DNA of 64,000 bases from Claveliimonas monacensis (GCF_014982975.1 NZ_JADCKL010000001.1:372001-436000), one strand, 5' to 3'. Shown: positions 9,476 through 17,624, counted from the stretch's first letter. Program-made: numbers and translations. Notes: generated by a model from the letters alone, not told the origin.

Positions 9476-9940
9476 TCAGGGCATCTGGATAGGTGCTGCC
9501 TTTTCCCTGGCCTGCTCCAGATGTTCCAGCAGTTTGTCCAGCTTCTCGTCCATCCTCTCCATCTCATCTTTGTCCACGTTGTAGTTGAGGAAGAGATTTT
9601 CCAGAGCCTCTGCAAACTCCGCACCTTTCTTTGAGATTTCAATAAATTTGTCGAAATTGCTGCTGTGCTCTGCATTGCGGAACCTGGACAGATCCTTTTC
9701 AATGAACTCGGCAATCTCTGCCGTGTTGGCATACTTTCCCTGCACCATGGCGTAGGGCCGCATTCTCTGGAGAAAATATTTGTCTCCCCGGGTAATGTTG
9801 AACACGTAAGATACAAGCAGGCCTTTCTCGAGTTTAAAATCCACTATGTACATATTACTGTTTACAAAAGTGATATTAGACGCGCCCATCTGCCTGAGCT
9901 GCCAGTCGACAATATCCCCGCTTACTGTGTTTTTGTTCAT
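9476..9940 (-). CDS. Hypothetical soluble protein with C-terminal coiled coil
   Basis: 154 residues, not recognised. The N-terminal half looks like a compact alpha/beta domain (IVDWQLRQMGASNITFVNS, then VSYVFNITRGDKYFLQRM). The C-terminal 60 residues are charged and heptad-like (MERMDEKLDKLLEHLEQAREKA), suggesting a coiled coil. No signal peptide or membrane segment was seen. A good AAGGAG site precedes the ATG. It lies 33 bp downstream of the ArsB/NhaD-type transporter on the same strand with no terminator between, so the two are probably co-transcribed. Confidence 0.75.
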   Translation of the reverse strand: MNKNTVSGDIVDWQLRQMGASNITFVNSNMYIVDFKLEKGLLVSYVFNITRGDKYFLQRMRPYAMVQGKYANTAEIAEFIEKDLSRFRNAEHSSNFDKFIEISKKGAEFAEALENLFLNYNVDKDEMERMDEKLDKLLEHLEQAREKAAPIQMP

Positions 9941-9973
9941 ACAAGATTCTCCTTCCTTTGTTCCTGCAGACGC

Positions 9974-11242
9974 TTATGCAAAACGGAGCAGCAGATAAAC
10001 TGTACTGATCAGGATTGAAATAAGCATCAGCGGAAATCCTGTTTTTGTGTACTGCATAAAGGTGATCGGATAGCCGTTCTTTGCGCTGACTCCCGCCAGT
10101 ACCACATTGGCGCTGGCTCCCACCAGTGTACCGTTTCCGCCCAGACATGCGCCCAGGGAGAGCGCCCACCACAGCGGGGTCACATCCACGCCGCCGCTTT
10201 CCATTGTGAGGATCAGCGGAATGAGCGTTGCCACAAAGGGGATGTTGTCCAGGAAAGACGAGATGATCGCTGACACCCAGAGGATAATGACAATGCCCAG
10301 GGCCTCGTTATTTCCTATGAACTCCATCATCAGCTCTGCCAGTGAGGTGATAACGCCTGACTTCTGCATGCCGCCCACCACAACAAAGAGTCCGATAAAG
10401 AAGAGGATGGTGGACCACTCAACGCCAAGGATGATCTCCTCTGCATCCTGTTTTCCAAAGACCAGCATAAAGCCTGCAGCAAAAAGAGCTACTGTCGCTG
10501 ACTCAACCTGCAGCTGTGAGTGAAAGACAAACCCGATCACAACCACTACAGTCATTATAACACTTTTTATCAGCAGCGGCTTATCTTTGATGGAGCGGTT
10601 TTCGTCCAGCTCCATTACTTTATGCATGTTCTCCTCTATCACACTGATCTGGCCCCGGTACATAAAATAGTAGATCAGTACAGTCACTGCCAGGATGATC
10701 ACAATAACACTTCCTGTATTGACCACAAAGTCCATAAAGCTCAGGCCCGCCGCACTGCCGATCATAATATTTGGCGGGTCACCGATCAGCGTGGCTGTGC
10801 CGCCGATATTGGACGCCATAATCTGAGACAGAAGATAGGGGATGGGGTTCACCTCCAGCATCTGTGTGATGGCAATGGTCATAGGACCAATCAGAAGTAC
10901 GGTCGTTACGTTGTCAAGGAAAGCGGACAATACCGCTGTAATAATGGCAAACACGACCAGTATGGCCATTGGGCGTCCTTTCGTAAGCTTTGCCGCCTTG
11001 ATGGCGACATACTCAAACAGTCCGGAATTCTTGACGACTGCCACAAAGAGCATCATCCCCACCAGAACGCCGATGGTGTTGATATCCACGTATGTCGTGG
11101 CCTCATCGACCGACAGCACGTGAAAGAGCAGAAGAATGACCGCTCCTGCCATGGCGGCGACAGCGCGGTGCATTTTTTCAGAAATGATCGCAGCCATGAC
11201 GAGTAGAAAGACAATGACTGAGATCACTGCTTCTGTATTCAT
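9974..11242 (-). CDS. ArsB/NhaD-type (ion transporter superfamily) membrane transporter
   Basis: 422 residues with about 10-12 hydrophobic segments. It shows an inverted repeat typical of this superfamily: SAFLDNVTTVLL in the first half and SSFLDNIPFVATLIP in the second, plus IGGTATLIGDPPNIMIG and LGGNGTLVGASANVV. Such proteins move anions or Na+/H+ across the membrane; arsenite, Na+ and dicarboxylates are all possible, and no ars genes are nearby. The ATG has a strong AGGAGG site, and a promoter is visible at 11285-11313. Confidence 0.85.
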   Translation of the reverse strand: MNTEAVISVIVFLLVMAAIISEKMHRAVAAMAGAVILLLFHVLSVDEATTYVDINTIGVLVGMMLFVAVVKNSGLFEYVAIKAAKLTKGRPMAILVVFAIITAVLSAFLDNVTTVLLIGPMTIAITQMLEVNPIPYLLSQIMASNIGGTATLIGDPPNIMIGSAAGLSFMDFVVNTGSVIVIILAVTVLIYYFMYRGQISVIEENMHKVMELDENRSIKDKPLLIKSVIMTVVVVIGFVFHSQLQVESATVALFAAGFMLVFGKQDAEEIILGVEWSTILFFIGLFVVVGGMQKSGVITSLAELMMEFIGNNEALGIVIILWVSAIISSFLDNIPFVATLIPLILTMESGGVDVTPLWWALSLGACLGGNGTLVGASANVVLAGVSAKNGYPITFMQYTKTGFPLMLISILISTVYLLLRFA

Positions 11243-11284
11243 CTTTTGTTACCTCCTAGTAAAAAAAAGTTCAGTTCAGATGGT

Positions 11285-11313
11285 ATTCTACTCTCATTTC
11301 CTTGTTTTGTAAA
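11285..11313 (-). promoter_or_regulatory. Sigma-A promoter of the ArsB/NhaD-type gene
   Basis: On the minus strand TTTACA (11313-11308), 17 bp, TAGAAT (11290-11285), followed by a leader of about 35 nt to the AGGAGG site. Confidence 0.6.
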
Positions 11314-11395
11314 TATAATTTTCTAAATATTATTTTAAATGTCAAACTTTTAACACAATTGTTTTCAAATTTTGATTTTCCTTTATTTTCATACC

Positions 11396-11423
11396 TTGCA
11401 TTTTGCTGGCACAGTGCTATAAT
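11396..11423 (+). promoter_or_regulatory. Promoter of the tRNA-Val gene
   Basis: TTGCAT at 11396-11401, a 16-bp spacer and a perfect TATAAT at 11418-11423 with an extended -10 TG (TGCTATAAT). The transcript would start only a few bases before the tRNA. Confidence 0.7.
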
Positions 11424-11432
11424 AACAGATAT

Positions 11433-11506
11433 GGAAGCATAGCTCAGCCGGGATGAGCGTTCGCCTCACACGCGAGAGGTCATGGGTTCGAGCCCCATTG
11501 CTTCCA
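11433..11506 (+). tRNA. tRNA-Val (anticodon CAC)
   Basis: A full cloverleaf can be folded: acceptor stem GGAAGCA/TGCTTCC, D stem GCTC/GAGC, anticodon stem TTCGC/GCGAG around the loop CTCACAC (anticodon CAC, reads GUG) and T stem ATGGG/CCCAT with TTCGAGC. The discriminator is A and no CCA is encoded. It has its own promoter and terminator. Confidence 0.95.
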
Positions 11507-11530
11507 TTCTTTTTTTGTAAAATATGATGG

Positions 11531-11568
11531 ATCCCCGGAGGCGGACATGCTTCCGGGGATTTAGTTTT
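11531..11568 (+). terminator. Terminator of tRNA-Val
   Basis: ATCCCCGGA (11531-11539) pairs with TCCGGGGAT (11552-11560), followed by TTAGTTTT. Confidence 0.75.
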
Positions 11569-11588
11569 AACTGTGAGCTTCAAAGTTG

Positions 11589-11617
11589 TTTACAAAATAC
11601 CCGCCCCCAATTATACT
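11589..11617 (+). promoter_or_regulatory. Promoter of the secreted-protein/ABC module
   Basis: TTTACA (11589-11594), 17-bp spacer, TATACT (11612-11617). The predicted start near 11624 lies immediately before a 15-bp palindrome. Confidence 0.6.
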
Positions 11618-11629
11618 GAAGGTATCATA

Positions 11630-11644
11630 TTGTAACAGTTACAA
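11630..11644 (+). promoter_or_regulatory. 15-bp palindrome, candidate operator
   Basis: TTGTAAC-A-GTTACAA is a perfect inverted repeat around a single central A, placed just after the predicted transcription start of the module. This suits a dimeric repressor. No regulator gene adjoins it, so the cognate factor is unknown. Confidence 0.5.
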
Positions 11645-11671
11645 AGGTACGTTTATTTCTGAAGAATAGGA

Positions 11672-12253
11672 GTGAAGGCAGTCCTGAAAAAAACAGCCCG
11701 TTTACTATCCGTATTCTCCTGTCTGTGCCTGGTAGGCGGAACAGCAGCCTGCGCAGCAGGATATCAGGGGACAGACATTCCCAAATCACAATTAGAACTG
11801 ACTATAACGCAGGTTCCTGTCGTATCAGACTCAGAAATTGCGCAGCTTTTGCTTGTTATAGACTATTATTGGAACATCACTCCGGGATCACTTAGCTCGG
11901 ATCTGGTCACTGTAAACTGGGATCCTGCCTGCTTTACGTTCGATGACTCATCTGAATACAAAGTGACAAACATGGTTTATAATGTCTCTGACAGAATGTA
12001 TTATCCTTTCAACTACCAGTCTACCCCCAAAAGAGCTGGGATTGGAAGTCTATCTTTTGAAGCCGGATTAAGGAATCCACGTATCTCACCCAAAGTCACC
12101 TCACGTCCTAACGGAAGCGCCTTTATCTATTTGGTTCCAAGAACGCCTATATATACAGACGATCCTATTACCTGCAATTTCTCGGTGGTATACAAACACG
12201 GCTCCAGAGAAGAGTCGAAAACCATTACATTTACGCCCGGGACGGATTTCTGA
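11672..12253 (+). CDS. Predicted secreted protein of unknown function
   Basis: 193 residues, not recognised. The N-terminus is a signal peptide: a short basic stretch (LKKTARL), a hydrophobic core (SVFSCLCLVGG) and a probable cut near AAGYQG. The mature part is beta-rich (VTVNWDPACFTF, NFSVVYKH, KTITFTPG) and may be an Ig-like or jelly-roll fold. The start is uncertain: the GTG at 11672 overlaps the AGGAG site, and the CTG at 11684 is another option. It is the first gene behind the promoter at 11589 and precedes two FtsX-type permeases and an ABC ATPase, so it may be an accessory or substrate of that transporter (inference). Confidence 0.65.
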   Translation: MKAVLKKTARLLSVFSCLCLVGGTAACAAGYQGTDIPKSQLELTITQVPVVSDSEIAQLLLVIDYYWNITPGSLSSDLVTVNWDPACFTFDDSSEYKVTNMVYNVSDRMYYPFNYQSTPKRAGIGSLSFEAGLRNPRISPKVTSRPNGSAFIYLVPRTPIYTDDPITCNFSVVYKHGSREESKTITFTPGTDF

Positions 12254-12258
12254 CAAAA

Positions 12259-12510
12259 ATGAAAGTAAGCAGCTATGATCATCAATACGACTTGGGATTG
12301 ACATTGCGCCACGATGAGGATATACAGACTGTTTACCTTTTCTGCCTGGGGTTTGAGCCCGTATCTGTCGAGTGTGACCGTTCACAGCAGGATACCAGAG
12401 CAAGACAGATCTTTCCGTTTTTATACAAGTGGGAATTATGCAGAAACGAGTCCGCATACCGCGTCACGATCGGAGATGACAAATACTATATAAGCATAAC
12501 CTCCGTATAG
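12259..12510 (+). CDS. Doubtful small open frame after the secreted protein
   Basis: 83 codons starting 5 bp after the stop of the secreted protein, in another frame. No convincing ribosome site is present. The frame is also open upstream of the ATG, inside the preceding gene. The C-terminal half (WELCRNESAYRVTIGDDKYY) is plausible beta-rich protein. It may be a small gene, a remnant, or chance. Confidence 0.35.
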   Translation: MKVSSYDHQYDLGLTLRHDEDIQTVYLFCLGFEPVSVECDRSQQDTRARQIFPFLYKWELCRNESAYRVTIGDDKYYISITSV

Positions 12511-12664
12511 GCCATACTATGTTCTTTTTCGATATTTAACTAAATCAATGGATTTCCACCAAAAATAATTGTATAATTTATTTAAAACAGAAAATATTGT
12601 ACATTCAAATTGTGTATCAGGTAACCTTGTAATACCAATTTATCTCTCAGATAAGGATGATGTT

Positions 12665-14173
12665 ATGAATACACTTAGACGCTCTTTTCTTTATGTCAGA
12701 AGAAAAAGAACCAATCTGATCCTTCTATTTCTTTTGATCATCCTATTTACAGTAGCTCTTACCAGTGCAGCCATATTCCGTGGCTCCCAGGAGGCGCAGA
12801 AGAACATCCGTGAGTCTTTAGGTGGTTCGTTTAAGATGGAGGCAATTATAAGTGATGACCCGGCATATAAGAAAATTACAACCTTGCCCAACGGAGGAAC
12901 GATCAGCTCTTATGTGGGTCCATTGATTGATGAAAAGATGATCCAGACTGTTCTTAAGCATGATGGTGTTGTAAATTACTCTGTAGATAATTGGATGACC
13001 GTTTACATTGATGATATTTCCCTCTTCCCCGGATTATATCAGGGGATCATAGAAAAGGCTGGCAGCGATCCGCAATATGCTGCAACCATGACTGAAGAAG
13101 AAATGTCCAAAAAAAATATATATAAGCAAGCAACCGGTCTCTATGGTTGCACCGACAGCTCGCTCCACCATTATTTCCAGACAGGCAGCTTTGAACTCTG
13201 TGCCGGGAGGCCGATTACTGACCAGGACAGTGGCGTTGTGCTGATATCTGACAAACTGGCTGAAAAGAACGGCATCAAATTGGGTGATTATTTGAAAGCT
13301 GAGATGCGAGAATGTCTGTATCTGTATGACGGCGCTGTAGATAAAAATCTTGGCCAGCCACTCAATCTGGAAGTGATAGGATTTTTCCATGTGAACAGTT
13401 CTCAGTCTGTCAATAAATATACAGCAGAAGATCAGATAGCTGACAACCTGATGTTTGCAAGCGTGTCTGACATTAAAACGCTCGATGATTACGGGGGATA
13501 TGACACGGAATATGACAAGGTCACTTTCTTTGTCCAGGATCCTAAAAAGCTCAACTCTATCATCGAAAGCATTGAGAGTGACAGCAGTATCGAGTGGGCA
13601 AATTTCTATGTGGAGGAGGATGACTCCCTTTACAGTGGCGCCATAAAACCGCTAAAACATATTAATATTTTTCTTTCTGTCCTTATTATTGCGACATTCG
13701 GGATCACATTTTTCATATTTTATATGATTCTTGCGAGCCGGGTAAAAGACAGGAAACGGGAGATAGGAATTTACCTTTCTATTGGTATTTCAAAGAAGAA
13801 GATCCTACTGCAGCTGATCATGGAATGTATGGTCATTCTGATCGCGGCATATATCATAGCAGGTGCAGTGTCTGCCAAACTGGCAGATCAGACTGGCGGC
13901 TTTATCCTTTCTGCCTTTACTCCAAAAGCGGAGGCTGTGGAAGAAATATCTGAGCAGGAGCTCATGGAGCAGATCAGGAATGGGTCGACAGAGGAACTGT
14001 TTGAGATTCAGGAGACATCCGGCACACCGAAAACGATTGACAGCAGTCTGTCTGTATCTATCCTGTTAGGCCTTTACTTCACATTAAATTTGCTTCTCCT
14101 GGCAGCCGTTTTTGTGTCGTCGCGCCCCATCCTGCAAATGAAACCAGGCCATATTTTCCAGGATTATTATTGA
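12665..14173 (+). CDS. FtsX/MacB-type ABC transporter permease (first)
   Basis: 502 residues. One N-terminal membrane helix (about 18-38) is followed by a large extracytoplasmic domain (about 40-330) and then three helices, the last after a charged loop, as in MacB/FtsX permeases. The extracytoplasmic domain has LISDKLAEKNGIKLGD, which is paralogous to IISDNLANMNGYKVGD in the next gene, so the two permeases look like a tandem duplication. The frame is open to 12569, but ATG 12665 has an AAGGA site 7 bp upstream. It probably pairs with the second permease and the ATPase at 15496 to expel or sense a peptide or lipid. Base use is AT-richer than the flanking core genes. Confidence 0.82.
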   Translation: MNTLRRSFLYVRRKRTNLILLFLLIILFTVALTSAAIFRGSQEAQKNIRESLGGSFKMEAIISDDPAYKKITTLPNGGTISSYVGPLIDEKMIQTVLKHDGVVNYSVDNWMTVYIDDISLFPGLYQGIIEKAGSDPQYAATMTEEEMSKKNIYKQATGLYGCTDSSLHHYFQTGSFELCAGRPITDQDSGVVLISDKLAEKNGIKLGDYLKAEMRECLYLYDGAVDKNLGQPLNLEVIGFFHVNSSQSVNKYTAEDQIADNLMFASVSDIKTLDDYGGYDTEYDKVTFFVQDPKKLNSIIESIESDSSIEWANFYVEEDDSLYSGAIKPLKHINIFLSVLIIATFGITFFIFYMILASRVKDRKREIGIYLSIGISKKKILLQLIMECMVILIAAYIIAGAVSAKLADQTGGFILSAFTPKAEAVEEISEQELMEQIRNGSTEELFEIQETSGTPKTIDSSLSVSILLGLYFTLNLLLLAAVFVSSRPILQMKPGHIFQDYY

Positions 14174-14227
14174 TATAATCCTTATGTTGAATACAGGAAA
14201 CGGAGAGCGGAAGCAAAGGGGGACGAT

Positions 14228-15481
14228 ATGCTTAGAAGAGCGTTTATCTATCTGAGAAGATTGAAAAAAAGGAATATATCCCTTTTATTGGTCATGACCT
14301 TAGTTTTGCTGCTGTTAATGGGTGGAATTGCAGTATACAGTGGAATTCAAAACAGCATGGAAATGTTATACCAGGGATTAGAGGGGCACTTCCGGGTCAG
14401 CTCTGCTGATCCTTCCTGTCCCATTGATGATCATTTTATTCGTGAGATTACGGATGAAAACTCCATAGTGAGATACAATGCAACAAATGAAATGTATTTA
14501 AGTCTCCCCGATATGCTGTTGATCCCGGGCAGATTCTATGGAAGCGGGAGTGCTGAAGAACACATGACACGCTTTATAAGCAATACCAGAAGCAGTGATT
14601 ACGCGTATTTTATAAGCAAACGATATGAGCTGATATCAGGAAGCCATATAGTGGATAGCGACTCTGGAACTGCGATCATTTCTGATAATTTAGCAAACAT
14701 GAATGGCTACAAAGTGGGAGATACGTTCACTGCTGAAATAGTAGAAAGCAGTTTAAATCTGTTTGAAGATACAGCTAAGGGGAAGTCCTACACATTCCGC
14801 ATTTCTGGTATATATATAAATAATTACGAGCAAAATGTCAGCGCAGATACAGCTGAATGCAATATAGAGGACAATTACATTTTCATTGACAACTATACAG
14901 GAAAAGAAATTGCATCCTATTTACAGGGGAACAGAAAAAGTGTCTACAGTGAAGGGGTACAGTTTTTTACAGCCTCCCCGAGGGATATAGACAAGACCAT
15001 TGACAAAATAAAAGAAACCATGGATCTTGGCGCCAGAGAAATTGACACTACGAATTTGGTCTATGAAAGATCAGAAGCGCCTCTCCAGTCCATGACGCTG
15101 TTAACACGTATATATCTGGGGATCATAACATTTGCAGGGATATTGATACTGTTTGGTATAATGCAGATCCACCTAAAGGCAAGGAAAAAAGAGACAGCCA
15201 TTTTCTTGTCACTAGGATATAAAAAATCCAGCATTATTATGCAGCATATGGCAGAGAACCTTATCCTATACCTTCTGGCCTGGATAATTGCAGTGATCTT
15301 CGCTTATTTTGCAGTCACCATTTTCAATAGCCTTTTCGCCGGGATGTCCCTGCACTTTGCTGTTGGAGAAGCCTGCATTTCCGGCGCCATCGGACTGCTT
15401 GTTGTTATATTAGCCACATTATTCTCCCAGCTGCTTGTAGTACGGTTTAGCCCCAGACGTATTTTAAGTACATTTTCATAA
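14228..15481 (+). CDS. FtsX/MacB-type ABC transporter permease (second)
   Basis: 417 residues with the same plan as the preceding gene: an N-terminal helix (about 18-36), an extracytoplasmic domain, then three C-terminal helices (about 295-315, 340-365, 385-408). The FtsX-like cytoplasmic loop reads HLKARKKETAIFLSLGYKKSSI, the coupling region that meets the ATPase. It uses many ATA, TTA and AAA codons, unlike the surrounding genes. The ATPase gene follows after 14 bp. Confidence 0.82.
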   Translation: MLRRAFIYLRRLKKRNISLLLVMTLVLLLLMGGIAVYSGIQNSMEMLYQGLEGHFRVSSADPSCPIDDHFIREITDENSIVRYNATNEMYLSLPDMLLIPGRFYGSGSAEEHMTRFISNTRSSDYAYFISKRYELISGSHIVDSDSGTAIISDNLANMNGYKVGDTFTAEIVESSLNLFEDTAKGKSYTFRISGIYINNYEQNVSADTAECNIEDNYIFIDNYTGKEIASYLQGNRKSVYSEGVQFFTASPRDIDKTIDKIKETMDLGAREIDTTNLVYERSEAPLQSMTLLTRIYLGIITFAGILILFGIMQIHLKARKKETAIFLSLGYKKSSIIMQHMAENLILYLLAWIIAVIFAYFAVTIFNSLFAGMSLHFAVGEACISGAIGLLVVILATLFSQLLVVRFSPRRILSTFS

Positions 15482-15495
15482 GAAAGGGGAAAAAT

Positions 15496-16149
15496 ATGCG
15501 CGAAGAAAAGGTCTTAGAACTTCAAGATGTCAGCTACTGGTATAACAAATCTGCGAAAATACTGGACAAAGTTCAAGCGTCCTTTGTCAGTGGAAAATTA
15601 TACGCTATTGTAGGACGATCCGGTTCCGGCAAAACAACACTATTGTCTCTGATGGGCGGACTGGACCGTACCATGGAAGGGCAGATCCTATTCAAGGGGA
15701 AAAGCATAGACGATATTGGTTACGAAAAATATCGAAGAGAATGCGTCTCCTTTGTATTTCAAAATTATAATCTGATCGACTATATGACTTCACTGGAAAA
15801 TGTTATGCTGACTTCTAAGTCTTCTCCTCTAGAGTTCCTTAAAGATGTGGGAATAACGGAAGAGGAAGCCAAAAGAAATGTCTTGAAATTATCGGGAGGT
15901 CAGCAGCAAAGGGTCGCAATTGCGAGAGCTGTGGCTTCCGAAACTCCTATTATTCTGGCTGACGAACCTACCGGGAATCTTGACGAAAAGACCTCAGACG
16001 AGATAGTGGATCTGCTCAGGAAACAAGTGCGTGACAAATCAAAAACAGTCATTATCGTAACCCACTCTAAAGAGATCGCTCTTGCAGCTGATTTCGTATA
16101 TAAAATCGAAAACGGTTCCCTGGTCCGTGCGGATATGACAAGAACTTAA
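15496..16149 (+). CDS. ABC transporter ATP-binding protein (MacB/LolD type)
   Basis: 217 residues. Walker A GRSGSGKTT at 40-48, Q-loop Gln89, signature LSGGQQQR at 132-139, Walker B ILADEP with catalytic Glu at 153-158 and H-loop His190. Size and motifs match the MacB/LolD/FtsE group that works with FtsX-type permeases by mechanotransmission and not classical import. It is the last gene of the AT-rich module. No two-component system of the Bce type is beside it. Confidence 0.9.
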   Translation: MREEKVLELQDVSYWYNKSAKILDKVQASFVSGKLYAIVGRSGSGKTTLLSLMGGLDRTMEGQILFKGKSIDDIGYEKYRRECVSFVFQNYNLIDYMTSLENVMLTSKSSPLEFLKDVGITEEEAKRNVLKLSGGQQQRVAIARAVASETPIILADEPTGNLDEKTSDEIVDLLRKQVRDKSKTVIIVTHSKEIALAADFVYKIENGSLVRADMTRT

Positions 16150-16233
16150 AGCCAGGAGCAGTTCCCGGTCATTATCCTCGTCCTTTCTGCATACAGATAG
16201 AATAATCCGTAATACGGAAGGAAAGAAGAGCAG

Positions 16234-16581
16234 ATGCAGATGGATAGAAGTGACACTGAAAAAAGAAGGCGCAAGCTTCTTGCCCAGACAAGAAGTCTGT
16301 ACAGCGAAAGGCACTCTGCCCCGGCTGTCCATCCAAGATACCGCAATGCCTACAACAGCATTTACGGAGACAGGGAGGACGAAGAACCTGCCAGCACCTT
16401 CGGCCTCCGCGTGGTTTTCTGCTGCCTGCTCTTTATCGGTTTTGTCATGATGGACAATTATGACCTCAAAGTGGCGGATGTCAGCAGCAGCCAGATCACG
16501 GAGGCTGTGAAAGATGGGGTAGACGTGCAGGCCGTGTGGCAGGAGCTCCAGAACTTTGCCGGACAAGAGGATGTTCCGTAG
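16234..16581 (+). CDS. Hypothetical single-pass membrane protein
   Basis: 115 residues, not recognised. A basic, probably cytoplasmic N-terminus (about 1-50) is followed by one membrane helix (about 57-75, LRVVFCCLLFIGFVMM) and a small acidic outer tail. A GGAAGGAAAG ribosome site precedes the ATG. It lies 84 bp after the ABC ATPase and faces a convergent gene. Codon use is closer to the core genes than to the ABC module, so it is probably not part of that module. Confidence 0.65.
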   Translation: MQMDRSDTEKRRRKLLAQTRSLYSERHSAPAVHPRYRNAYNSIYGDREDEEPASTFGLRVVFCCLLFIGFVMMDNYDLKVADVSSSQITEAVKDGVDVQAVWQELQNFAGQEDVP

Positions 16582-16603
16582 AGAAGCATCTTACGCAGAG
16601 GGA

Positions 16604-17368
16604 CTAAATAAAGAGCTCGTTCCCCTTGCGGACAGAACAGACCTCTTTCAGCCGCGCAGCAAGTCCGGCCACCTTTTCACTGTCCGCTTTTCTTGCTTTC
16701 TGCGGGCAGACTGCCACACATTTCATACAGGAGATGCATCGTGTTTCATCTGTCAGGTCCGGATGTTCCTTTGAGATCGCACGGACCGGACATTTTTCTG
16801 CGCACAGGCCGCAGCCGGTACAGGCCTCCCCTGCCGCAGGCACCATACTGGCAGCTTTCGCCTCCTTGTAGGGGCGGTTTCCCGGCACGGATACAGGTTT
16901 CTCCTCACCACAGGCCAGCTTCTCTTTGATTTTTTGCGCAATCTCTTTTAACTCTTCTCGATCTTCCGCATCAGGGCGCCCTGCGGCATACTGGTGCATG
17001 ATAGAGTGTTCCGCAATGGCAGCCACGGCGGCAGTTACGGCAAAGCCGCAGACATTTGCTCTATCCTGTAGTTCCACCAGTGTGTCCTCATACGCCCTGT
17101 TCCCATATACACAGACAAGGACGCATTTCATCCCATCGGCACGGATATGGCCAAGACGCTCTGCGGCCACAGCCGGGACGCGCCCTGCGTAGGAGGGAAC
17201 TGCGATCAGAGCCAGGTCCGCCTCTGGAAGTGAGATGGCCTCCCTGGCATCCAGTCCGGGATCTGCCAGATCCACCCGGCACACTGTATGCCCCCATTCC
17301 TCTGCCAGAAGATCTGCCACCTTCTGCGTCCCGCCTGTGGGGCTGAAAACAATCTGTAAAATCTCCAT
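16604..17368 (-). CDS. EFR1-type flavodoxin-ferredoxin fusion
   Basis: 254 residues. An N-terminal flavodoxin-like domain carries the FMN phosphate loop SPTGGTQK (9-16). The C-terminus holds two 4Fe-4S clusters: C183, C186, C189, C193 and C211, C214, C217, C221. The arrangement is that of EFR1-family ferrodoxins, a clostridial electron-transfer protein. Its partner is not evident from the neighbours. A near-consensus promoter lies at 17425-17454. Confidence 0.88.
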   Translation of the reverse strand: MEILQIVFSPTGGTQKVADLLAEEWGHTVCRVDLADPGLDAREAISLPEADLALIAVPSYAGRVPAVAAERLGHIRADGMKCVLVCVYGNRAYEDTLVELQDRANVCGFAVTAAVAAIAEHSIMHQYAAGRPDAEDREELKEIAQKIKEKLACGEEKPVSVPGNRPYKEAKAASMVPAAGEACTGCGLCAEKCPVRAISKEHPDLTDETRCISCMKCVAVCPQKARKADSEKVAGLAARLKEVCSVRKGNELFI

Positions 17369-17424
17369 GAAACATTCCTCCTTTGATTCAGATGCCCTCT
17401 GCGCAGTAAAGGGTACTGTAATTG

Positions 17425-17454
17425 ATTATATAGATGTGGGAGGTGCGATGTCAA
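17425..17454 (-). promoter_or_regulatory. Promoter of the EFR1 gene
   Basis: Minus strand: perfect TTGACA (17454-17449), 18-bp spacer, perfect TATAAT (17430-17425), leader of about 50 nt. Confidence 0.75.
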
Positions 17455-17484
17455 CTTTGCGTTGCCTGTTTCCAGGGCAGTTTT

Positions 17485-17518
17485 CCTCCCGTTTTTCAGG
17501 AAACGGGAGGCTTTTTAT
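17485..17518 (+). terminator. Rho-independent terminator with no + strand gene directly before it
   Basis: CCTCCCGTTT (17485-17494) pairs with AAACGGGAGG (17501-17510), followed by CTTTTTATTT. The T-tract is only on the + strand, yet the nearest upstream + gene ends at 16581 beyond the convergent EFR1 gene. It may stop read-through or antisense transcription before the radical SAM operon. Confidence 0.75.
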
Positions 17519-17538
17519 TTGCAGATCTTAAATAAAAT

Positions 17539-17567
17539 TTGAAAATCTTTCCGTAATACGTTAAACT
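17539..17567 (+). promoter_or_regulatory. Promoter of the radical SAM pair
   Basis: TTGAAA (17539-17544), 17-bp spacer, TAAACT (17562-17567), about 50 bp before the chosen start. Confidence 0.5.
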
Positions 17568-17624
17568 ACTAATGTTTACAAGGTACAGCAGACCTTTATG
17601 AAAGCACAGAAAACAGGAGTATAT

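Noticed and set aside
11389-11583. 64-codon minus frame reading GARTHDLSRVRR
   Set aside because: It is the translation of the tRNA-Val region, a well-known false protein.
11433-16149. Repeat of the tRNA-Val 3' end as an island attachment site
   Set aside because: No second copy of the tRNA 3' end was found after the ABC module or elsewhere in the window by eye.
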